DNA of 64,000 nt from Marinicella rhabdoformis (lineage in GTDB: Bacteria; Pseudomonadota; Gammaproteobacteria; Xanthomonadales; Marinicellaceae), in assembly GCF_009671245.1 (NCBI RefSeq), contig NZ_VTFS01000003.1, positions 186,001 through 250,000 of the forward strand, in the 5' to 3' direction. How positions within the stretch are numbered: position 1 is the first letter of the stretch; every line of letters begins with the position of its first letter. Below, in pieces: positions 19,748 through 25,852 of this stretch. The position numbers and the translations under genes are program-made. Under the pieces are notes generated by a model. That model saw only the letters and a list, made by a program, of their open reading frames with translations, did no database searches and was not told where the DNA came from.

Positions 19748-19924
19748 TTAATTTGGGTGCCTGTCCTCGCTTTTTACTTTATTTATCAATAACTTATATT
19801 TTAAAGGGGTCTGACCCCTTTTGTTTTGAAAATATAAATTTTTATTTGAGTTAATTTCAGTTTCAAATAATTTATCTAAATTTATTTGTTTTGGTCCTTT
19901 GATTAAATTTGAATTTATTTTCAT
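19748..19924 (-). pseudogene. Duplicated N-terminal fragment of the gene at 18737-19159
   Basis: Begins MKINSNLIKGPKQ and then matches INLDKLFETEIN(P/S)NKNLYF of the upstream paralogue. The match stops at a palindrome (19803-19821), and the frame continues into unrelated sequence. The surrounding REP pair is also copied. It is a decayed segmental duplicate with no expected product. Confidence 0.7.
19803..19821. repeat. Palindrome AAAGGGGTCTGACCCCTTT
   Basis: A near-perfect 19-base hairpin, different in sequence from the GTAG REPs and located exactly where the duplicated gene fragment breaks off. GGGGTCTGACCCC palindromes occur as dispersed repeats in many proteobacteria, often near Y1 transposases (from general knowledge). 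Here it marks a recombination or insertion point. Confidence 0.65.
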
Positions 19925-19943
19925 AGCTTTTAAAAATAGTATC

Positions 19944-20021
19944 GTAGGGTGGGCTCTGCCCACCAAAAACCAATCGTGTTCTTTCAGTTGAACTCTAAAT
20001 GGTGGGCGGAGCCCACCCTAC
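19944..20021. repeat. Opposed REP pair (variant of family A)
   Basis: GTAGGGTGGGC-TCT-GCCCACC at 19944-19964 faces GGTGGGC-GGA-GCCCACCCTAC at 20001-20021. The spacer (CAAAAACCAATC, TTCTTTCAGTTGAACTC) is shared with the pair at 19179-19257, so the whole pair was copied along with the gene fragment. Confidence 0.85.
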
Positions 20022-20387
20022 TCGGCTTTTATGTATCTTTAAAACTTGGTTACCTTCTTTTTCAGAAACATATTCTTCATCTTGAATGTCACCTAATTCT
20101 GGTTTATATAAGGTAATGAAGCCCAGATTTTCAAAAAACCGATTCGCTTCAATTGAATTTTGATCAATTCTATCTGAAACTTTTGATTTTTTTGAAAGTA
20201 ACACAGCAACATCTAAAAGATATTTTGTTGGGTAAAGTTTGCTATCAACTTCAACGAAATATATTTTAGATTTTCTAGAGACTGGCACTTCATTTTCATC
20301 TATATATACTGCCGCATCATAAATCATATTTTTTGCAATTGTTTCATTGCCAAAAATCTTAAGAACTGTTTCAAAATGATTTTTCAT
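19995..20387 (-). CDS. Hypothetical protein with YPPK-like (ScoMcrA-N-like) domain, C-terminus overwritten by REP
   Basis: 130 residues. The pattern DAAVYIDENEVPVSRKS, then KLYPTKYLLDVAVLL and later ANRFFENLGF resembles the small N-terminal head domain found on McrA-like and other modification-dependent endonucleases (a YPPK/YPTK motif followed by a RFFxxLGF helix). No HNH or other nuclease domain follows. The last residues (VGWAPPTI) are encoded by an inverted REP, so the gene may be a truncated remnant. It sits 17 bases downstream of the HEPN-motif gene on the same strand. The domain resemblance is inferred from memory only. Confidence 0.55.
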   Translation of the reverse strand: MKNHFETVLKIFGNETIAKNMIYDAAVYIDENEVPVSRKSKIYFVEVDSKLYPTKYLLDVAVLLSKKSKVSDRIDQNSIEANRFFENLGFITLYKPELGDIQDEEYVSEKEGNQVLKIHKSRVGWAPPTI

Positions 20388-20404
20388 ATTATTTTAGAAG
20401 GTAC

Positions 20405-21079
20405 TCACTCCAAATCAAACTGTCGTTTTCGAAACCATGAATCCAAATCTACTTTGTCTATATTTTCTGGTGGGACAAGTTGTTTCACACAGTCAGCAAG
20501 AGTTTTAGCTAACTGGTTCATAAACTCTTGCATAGCTATATTAATGTCCTTACCTTCAAGAAAAGTTAAATCTACACTCATCATGTCAGGCAAGCTTAAT
20601 GGATGAACAATTCGGTTTCGAATATCTCTTAACTTAAAAAGGTTTGGCAAAGAATGTTGTTTTAAATGTCCATATTCACTTTGCAAACCTACCATTTGAG
20701 GCAATATTGAAAATTGAACTTTCATCAAATCTTCAAAACCAATTAGCCTATCTTTCTTCTCGAGAGTAATTCGTTGTTTATTTGATATTTTACGTAAAAT
20801 ACCACGTTTGTTTGAATTTAACAGTAGTTTCTTAGTCGACATTGCAACACCGTCAACATAACTGAAAAATAACACAACTGAAAGGTAAGTAAGCCGAGTA
20901 TATTGTGCTAAATTATTATCAATATTTTTGATAATGCCTAACCGTTCAATCAAGATAGGTTCTAAATTCGGCCAAGAGTATTCAGAAAACTGTTTTCCTA
21001 TAAATAACAGTCCCTTGGTGACGTCTTTCAATTCCTTAGGATTTAGAAATTCATTATCTATTTGTTTTGATTGATTCAT
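20405..21079 (-). CDS. HEPN-motif protein (candidate RNase effector)
   Basis: A 224-residue soluble, mostly helical protein. Residues 151-159 read RDIRNRIVH, giving R154-N-x3-H159, the R-x4-6-H motif of HEPN ribonucleases found in many toxin and phage-defence systems. A long helical N-terminal half (about 15-90) and a basic patch (KRGILRKISNKQR) precede it. No transmembrane segment is evident. It is co-directional with, and 21 bases from, the orphan at 21101-21535 and two genes from the TIR-domain gene, all between hsdS and hsdR. The motif is clearly seen; RNase activity and a defence role are inference. Confidence 0.65.
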   Translation of the reverse strand: MNQSKQIDNEFLNPKELKDVTKGLLFIGKQFSEYSWPNLEPILIERLGIIKNIDNNLAQYTRLTYLSVVLFFSYVDGVAMSTKKLLLNSNKRGILRKISNKQRITLEKKDRLIGFEDLMKVQFSILPQMVGLQSEYGHLKQHSLPNLFKLRDIRNRIVHPLSLPDMMSVDLTFLEGKDINIAMQEFMNQLAKTLADCVKQLVPPENIDKVDLDSWFRKRQFDLE

Positions 21080-21100
21080 TTAAAAAAAAATCCAATAATT

Positions 21101-21535
21101 TTAATTGCGATTTATAGTTATTTTTTGAAAAATATTAATGATTTTTTTCAAATCATCACACTCCGTTAAATTTTCAATAGTTTTGATTGACTCATAATGC
21201 CCAGTAGATAATAGATGAGCAATGAAGCTTGAATCTTCTTTAATTATTGTGATTACATCAACCAAATTATTACTTTTTTGTGAAATAAGATATTCACCAA
21301 AATCAATCTTGGCCTGATTCAGAGCCTCCTTAAGAACGAATTTTTTGTCAATTTTAAAATCTACGTCTTTAGGTATTTGGCAATCAAATGATATTTTTCC
21401 ATGTTTTAAACTATCATTAGGCGTTACTAAAAAGAATTCAGATTTTAAGTCTGGCTTTACCTTGTAATAAGTAACTATAATTAGTGCTTTTGGCCCAAAT
21501 CTTACAGTTTCAGCCGAATATACTTTAAATTTCAT
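21101..21535 (-). CDS. Orphan protein between TIR and HEPN genes
   Basis: 144 residues, no signal peptide or membrane span, no recognised domain. The N-terminal half looks strand-rich (KFKVYSAETVRFGPKALIIVTYYKV); the C-terminal half is helical with an IENLTECDDLKKIINIF segment. It is AT-rich like its neighbours. It lies 71 bases after the TIR gene and 21 bases before the HEPN gene on the same strand, so it may be a partner or an immunity or regulatory component. That is positional inference only. Confidence 0.55.
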   Translation of the reverse strand: MKFKVYSAETVRFGPKALIIVTYYKVKPDLKSEFFLVTPNDSLKHGKISFDCQIPKDVDFKIDKKFVLKEALNQAKIDFGEYLISQKSNNLVDVITIIKEDSSFIAHLLSTGHYESIKTIENLTECDDLKKIINIFQKITINRN

Positions 21536-21606
21536 TTGATACCTCTTATTATTTTTAAATGTGTGATTATTTATATTAGCTGTTTTCTATTGAAAACAAC
21601 GCTGAG

Positions 21607-22365
21607 CTAACTAGATGCATTTGTAATTTTTTCAGGATTTAAAACAAATCCTGCAGCTCGAAATCTATCCGCTAATTTTGGAACAACTTCCTTTACGTGT
21701 TCATTGAAAGGTACATATAAAATGCCTTGAGCATCTGAAGGAGCTTCAAGATGACCTTTTTTCAATATTGCAACATTTCCTCTTCCTACTGCTGAGATTA
21801 GCATACCCATTTCAAGAACAACATTTTGACGCGCTCTGGGTTGAATATTTTCAGTACCATCTGCCTTTGAATAACCCATATCATCTGGTGTCATCAACAC
21901 AATTCCAAATCTAGCTTGATTATTATTTGTTCCAATTTCGGCCTCTAAAGCTTCAATTATTGTTAACCCGCCACCGCCAGTATTTGCAAGTACAAATGGA
22001 TCTAAACCCAGCTTATGTAATATCAATTCCAACTGTTCACGAGCTTGCGTATCATGCCCATGTACTACAAATACCTTTTTATTGGCATTTATTGGATTTT
22101 CAGGAGCAGAAGGCTCAGGTGCTTCAGCATTATTAGTTTCAACTGAAGGTAATCCATTGTATGTACTCCAAGCATCTTGCAACTTTTCTTTATTAGCTTT
22201 TTTTCCCTGAATTTGTAATTTCCCTGTTGTTTGGTACCAATTAACTATAGCACCTTCATTAGTTCTAATTTGATACCCATGTTCTTGGTTTTTTACTCCT
22301 TTAATCGTAAATCCACAGCCAATAATTTTAGTTTTCAAATCGTCTAAATTACCTTCGTATTTCAT
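21607..22365 (-). CDS. TIR-like (CAP12/PCTIR-type) domain protein
   Basis: 252 residues. The C-terminal part from about residue 96 is a TIR-like nucleotide-binding domain: KKVFVVHGHDTQARE, the ANTGGGGLTIIEALE loop, FGIVLMTPDDMGY and ARQNVVLEMGMLI. E185 is in the position of the NADase catalytic Glu, and GILYVPF closes the domain. This type is known from CBASS/Pycsar TIR effectors and from proteins encoded beside type I restriction systems. The first 70 residues form a separate small domain (GAIVNWYQTTGKLQIQGK), joined by a Pro/Glu/Asn linker. It follows hsdS by 62 bases on the same strand. NAD cleavage and defence function are inferred from family; no cyclase gene is nearby. Confidence 0.82.
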   Translation of the reverse strand: MKYEGNLDDLKTKIIGCGFTIKGVKNQEHGYQIRTNEGAIVNWYQTTGKLQIQGKKANKEKLQDAWSTYNGLPSVETNNAEAPEPSAPENPINANKKVFVVHGHDTQAREQLELILHKLGLDPFVLANTGGGGLTIIEALEAEIGTNNNQARFGIVLMTPDDMGYSKADGTENIQPRARQNVVLEMGMLISAVGRGNVAILKKGHLEAPSDAQGILYVPFNEHVKEVVPKLADRFRAAGFVLNPEKITNASS

Positions 22366-22427
22366 ATGTTTTCCTTAATCATTACTTGTTGAATTTTTTA
22401 ATTCTTTAATTTTTAAAATTCCAAAAT

Positions 22428-23750
22428 CTACACAAACATCCTCTGTAACAAACCTTTCTTGAAGGATTCGGTTTCGGTGATTTGTTTGTCCATGGTGGTT
22501 ATTTTTTTATCTGTGGCGGATAGGAAGTTGGCGATTTTTTGTTGTTCTTCAATGCAAGGTACTTTTAATCTTAAACCTGAAATATCTTTTGAGTTCACAG
22601 ATTCAAATGTACTTCCTTGAGATATGCTCACCCACCGTGGTTCATACCAAAGTAGAAACTGAAATATAAATTCAATCTCTGTATTAGTTTTTGGTGAGAT
22701 AGCTGAAATCCCCCTACCAATGCATGCATGATGACTTGATTTAGAAACTTCGCCAACTGGTGCTCTAACACTTAATAGCAAATCATTTGGATGGCATTCT
22801 TTAGTAATTTCTGTCGTAAAGACTCTGGGTGCTGACTGGCGATTCTTAATGTCAGCATTTCCTTGAATCAACGGTATACCATCACCTTCATTGTTGTATG
22901 CTGATGATTTTGGTGATGTCCCCATTTGTAGGTTACAAACATCACCTAATTTCTTCTCCACCCAATCCGGAAAATCATTCCTCTCATCATCTTTGGCCGT
23001 TCCTGCGCGTCCTGCGCTCTCGGCATTAGTGACTCCATTAGCACTTACCTCTCCTTCACGTCCTGTGACCGAGGTATTTGAAAGTCCATTTACTTCGAAC
23101 CTAATCTCCTGATTAAAGATTTTTTGCATCAGGCCTTTTTTGTATTGTTCTAGGGCGGCTTTTTTTTGTTTGAGTAAGGTGATGCGTTGGTCGATGGCGG
23201 TGAGGAAGTTGGCGATTTTTTGTTGTTCTTCTTCACTCGAAGGTATACCGACCATTAAAGTATTTATTTCATTAGGTGATAAATTTGGTGGATCTGTTCC
23301 AGCAATTCTTGAGTCGATTTGAAAAATCAATTTGTTTCTTTGAAGCATTTGATAAATAAACTCCAAATTATTTTTAGATTTAACTTTTCCAACTCTTTGA
23401 TTCAATAATGCAGGTTTATTTAAACCGCCAATTTTAGTGATTTTCAGCTTGTTGTTTAAAATTGGTCGAGTTAATGCAACTATGTAGTCACCATTGTTGA
23501 GACAATATTTTTCATATTTATCAATGTATTCTGAAGGCAAATATGACTTGTTATTACTCTTAATTTCTCCAATACCTACATCAGCAATTTTTATCCACCT
23601 ACATCCACGGGTTTTTGAATCTTTACTTTTGAATGCATAGCCGTTAAAAATACTGAACACACTATTAATTGACTTATATAACCATTCTTCACTGTATTGT
23701 GAAAACCTCAACTCAGGAACCAACTTCTCTTTATTCAAAACCCCACCCAT
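22428..23750 (-). CDS. hsdS: Type I restriction specificity subunit
   Basis: About 440 residues with two target-recognition domains and two conserved helical regions. Each TRD is followed by a matching helix (EEQQKIANFLTAIDQRIT...KKGLMQKIF and EEQQKIANFLSATDKKIT...KKGLLQRMF), the classic pseudo-repeat that sets the spacer of the bipartite target. The ATG at 23750 overlaps the hsdM stop (TGATG); a TTG one codon earlier is possible. Between the central helix and TRD2, residues about 220-258 form a Gly/Ser/Glu-rich insert (SVTGREGEVSANG) not usual in this family. Target sequence cannot be predicted. Confidence 0.93.
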   Translation of the reverse strand: MGGVLNKEKLVPELRFSQYSEEWLYKSINSVFSIFNGYAFKSKDSKTRGCRWIKIADVGIGEIKSNNKSYLPSEYIDKYEKYCLNNGDYIVALTRPILNNKLKITKIGGLNKPALLNQRVGKVKSKNNLEFIYQMLQRNKLIFQIDSRIAGTDPPNLSPNEINTLMVGIPSSEEEQQKIANFLTAIDQRITLLKQKKAALEQYKKGLMQKIFNQEIRFEVNGLSNTSVTGREGEVSANGVTNAESAGRAGTAKDDERNDFPDWVEKKLGDVCNLQMGTSPKSSAYNNEGDGIPLIQGNADIKNRQSAPRVFTTEITKECHPNDLLLSVRAPVGEVSKSSHHACIGRGISAISPKTNTEIEFIFQFLLWYEPRWVSISQGSTFESVNSKDISGLRLKVPCIEEQQKIANFLSATDKKITTMDKQITETESFKKGLLQRMFV

Positions 23751-25345
23751 CAAAACGGCGTTGGAATGCCCAATTCTTTACAGAACTTAGCAATCTCTTC
23801 ATTAGTTTGTTTTAGATCGGCATCGATTTGCTTGAGCTCATCTGATACGGCTTTTAAATCCACCGGCTCTTCTTCCTCAAAGGTATCAACATACCTCGGG
23901 ATATTGAGGTTGTAATCGTTCTCAGCAATTTCTTCTAAGCTGGCGATATGGCTGTATTTGTCTTTTTCCTTCCGTTGTCTATACGTCTCGATGATTAAAT
24001 CAACGTCTTCGTCGCGTAATACATTCTGGTTACCTTCTTTGATGTAATGGCCTTCGCCACTGGCGTCGATGAAGACGACTTTGTCGTTGGGCTGGCGGTC
24101 TTTTCTCAGTACCAAGATACAGGTCGGGATTGATGTGCCGTAGAAGATATTGGCGGGTAAACCGATGACGGCATCCAGTGCGTTCATTTGTTTGATGATG
24201 TATTCGCGGATGGTGCCTTCGGCTGCGCCACGGAACAGTACGCCGTGGGGAAAGACTGAGGCCATGATGCCGTTGTCATCTAATTGGTGCAGCATGTGAG
24301 TCAGGAAGGCGTAGTCTGCTTTGGTTTTCGGTGCCAGTCGGCCGTAGGGACTGAAGCGTTCGTCTGAGTCGTTCAGTGGATTGGCGCTTGATTTCCAATG
24401 GGCTGAGAATGGCGGGTTAGCGACCACGGCTTCGAAGCGTTGTTCGAGGTGTTGTGGATTTTCTAGGGTGTCTTCTTGGCTGATGTTAAAGTCGCGGTAA
24501 TGCACGTCGTGCAGTATCATGTTCATGCGTGCCAAGTTATAGGTGGTGCGGTTCAGTTCTTGGCCATAGAATTCGGCCACATCGGCTTCTCTTTGCACAC
24601 GCAGTAACAAGGAGCCTGAACCACAGGTCGGGTCGTAAACCGATCGCAGGCGGTCTTTTCCGGTGGTGACCAGCTTGGCCAGTATCTTCGAGACTTTTTG
24701 TGGCGTGTAGAATTCTCCGGCTGACTTCCCTGCCCCAGCGGCGAATTTCGCAATCAGGTATTCATAAGCATCACCGAGGACATCGGATTCGATTTCGTCG
24801 AGCTTGAAGTCGATTTTACTCAAGAAGCCCAAGATTTCGACCACGATGTCGTTTCGTGCTGCCACGGTGCGACCGAGTTTATTTGATTGTAGGTCGAGGT
24901 CTTCGAATAAGGCATTGAAGTCTTCTTCGGATTCGGTGTTTCGGGTGCTGTCCTCGATGTGGTTGAGTACCGCTTGTAGGTCTTCGAGGATGTAGGTAGA
25001 TTCTGCATCATGACCTTCAGTGGCTTGACCTTGGCCGGCTTTACCTTGGCCTTTAGCGACCAGTACGCGGAACAGTTCGTTCGGTGCCAGGTAGTAGCCG
25101 AGTTTCAGTACCGATTCTTCTTCGATGGCCTGTAGCGTTTCTGGGTCTTTTACTTCGGTGTATGCTGTGATGTCTTCGCCCATCAGCAGTTCATTGGCGT
25201 AGATGTATTGTTTTTCCGAGAGGTATTTAAAGAAGATGAAGCCGAGGATGTAGTCTCGGTAGTCGTCGGCTGAGATTTTTCCGCGCAGTAAGTTGGCGAT
25301 GCCCCAAAGTTGTGTTTCGAGGTTTTTCTTTTGGTCTTCGGTCAT
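23750..25345 (-). CDS. hsdM: Type I DNA methyltransferase subunit (N6-adenine)
   Basis: 531 residues. N-terminal HsdM helical domain, then the SAM-dependent methyltransferase core with motif I DPTCGSG (238-244) and catalytic NPPF (310-313). It methylates adenine within the HsdS-defined target and forms M2S and, with HsdR, R2M2S. A Gly/Gln-rich segment (VAKGQGKAGQGQATEG, about 97-111) is an unusual loop. Ribosome site AAAGGA lies five bases before the ATG. It is the first gene of the leftward island; hsdS overlaps its stop by one base. Confidence 0.95.
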   Translation of the reverse strand: MTEDQKKNLETQLWGIANLLRGKISADDYRDYILGFIFFKYLSEKQYIYANELLMGEDITAYTEVKDPETLQAIEEESVLKLGYYLAPNELFRVLVAKGQGKAGQGQATEGHDAESTYILEDLQAVLNHIEDSTRNTESEEDFNALFEDLDLQSNKLGRTVAARNDIVVEILGFLSKIDFKLDEIESDVLGDAYEYLIAKFAAGAGKSAGEFYTPQKVSKILAKLVTTGKDRLRSVYDPTCGSGSLLLRVQREADVAEFYGQELNRTTYNLARMNMILHDVHYRDFNISQEDTLENPQHLEQRFEAVVANPPFSAHWKSSANPLNDSDERFSPYGRLAPKTKADYAFLTHMLHQLDDNGIMASVFPHGVLFRGAAEGTIREYIIKQMNALDAVIGLPANIFYGTSIPTCILVLRKDRQPNDKVVFIDASGEGHYIKEGNQNVLRDEDVDLIIETYRQRKEKDKYSHIASLEEIAENDYNLNIPRYVDTFEEEEPVDLKAVSDELKQIDADLKQTNEEIAKFCKELGIPTPF

Positions 25346-25568
25346 GATTCCTTTTTTGTTTCCCTAAGTGAGTCCATTTGTGAGTCCATCTGGTCGGTCA
25401 TTGAGCTTGTCCCTGTGGTGATTTATGCGTTTTTGTGAGCGTGTCTATTTAATATAACCAGTTATGAATATTTATTCAATAGCGAAATGGCTCGCATGTT
25501 CTTTTTTGTTCTTAAGTGGTGTGATTATAATTTTTGGTTTTCTCAAATGGTGAGAATGTGACATTTTT
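25346..25568. other. Region upstream of hsdM
   Basis: Start of a gap of about 500 bases between divergent hsdM and the TonB receptor. It presumably holds the hsdM promoter. No gene recognised; the REP-like palindromes and FNR-type boxes that follow are listed separately. Confidence 0.5.
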
Positions 25569-25713
25569 TGTAGCCGCACCCCTTGCGGGTGTCTGTTCTG
25601 TCTTGGTGGGCTGTTACGGTGTAAAGGCAAGGCAAGCCTTGCGACTACATTTAATTTTGATGTGTTGTTGCGGGGCAAGGCGGGGGTGAACCCCGCAGCT
25701 ACGAGTTAAAATT
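25569..25713. repeat. Three GTAG-headed palindromes (REP family B)
   Basis: A rightward copy TGTAGCCGCACC-CCTT-GCGGGTG at 25569-25591 faces two leftward copies. One is at about 25624-25648 (GGCAAGCCTTGC hairpin ending in GACTAC). The other is at about 25689-25713 (CGGGGGTGAACCCCG hairpin ending in AGCTAC). Each has GTAG/CTAC at the outer side, like family A, but a different stem. A related rightward copy lies at 63704-63726. Confidence 0.75.
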
Positions 25714-25736
25714 CGATGATTTGTTGCGACTTAAAA

Positions 25737-25750
25737 TTGACATATGTCAT
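25737..25750. promoter_or_regulatory. FNR/Dnr-type box 1 upstream of TonB receptor
   Basis: TTGACATATGTCAT matches TTGAC-N4-GTCAA with one mismatch at the last base. It lies about 109 bases (centre) before the receptor start. Confidence 0.6.
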
Positions 25751-25785
25751 ACCATAGCATGATGATATCAAACATTTTTGTATAT

Positions 25786-25799
25786 TTGACTTGCATCAA
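25786..25799. promoter_or_regulatory. FNR/Dnr-type box 2 upstream of TonB receptor
   Basis: TTGACTTGCATCAA, same form as the nirS box (TTGAC-N4-ATCAA), centred about 60 bases before the receptor start. With box 1 the spacing is 49 bases centre to centre. Confidence 0.7.
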
Positions 25800-25852
25800 T
25801 TATCAAACGTTTCATCAATACTATCCTGTTGCTTTAGTAACAAGCTACAGTA

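Noticed and set aside
13355-25346. Integrative element with att sites or an integrase
   Set aside because: No integrase, tRNA or flanking direct repeats were seen at the edges of the restriction island; only RAYT/REP elements are present.
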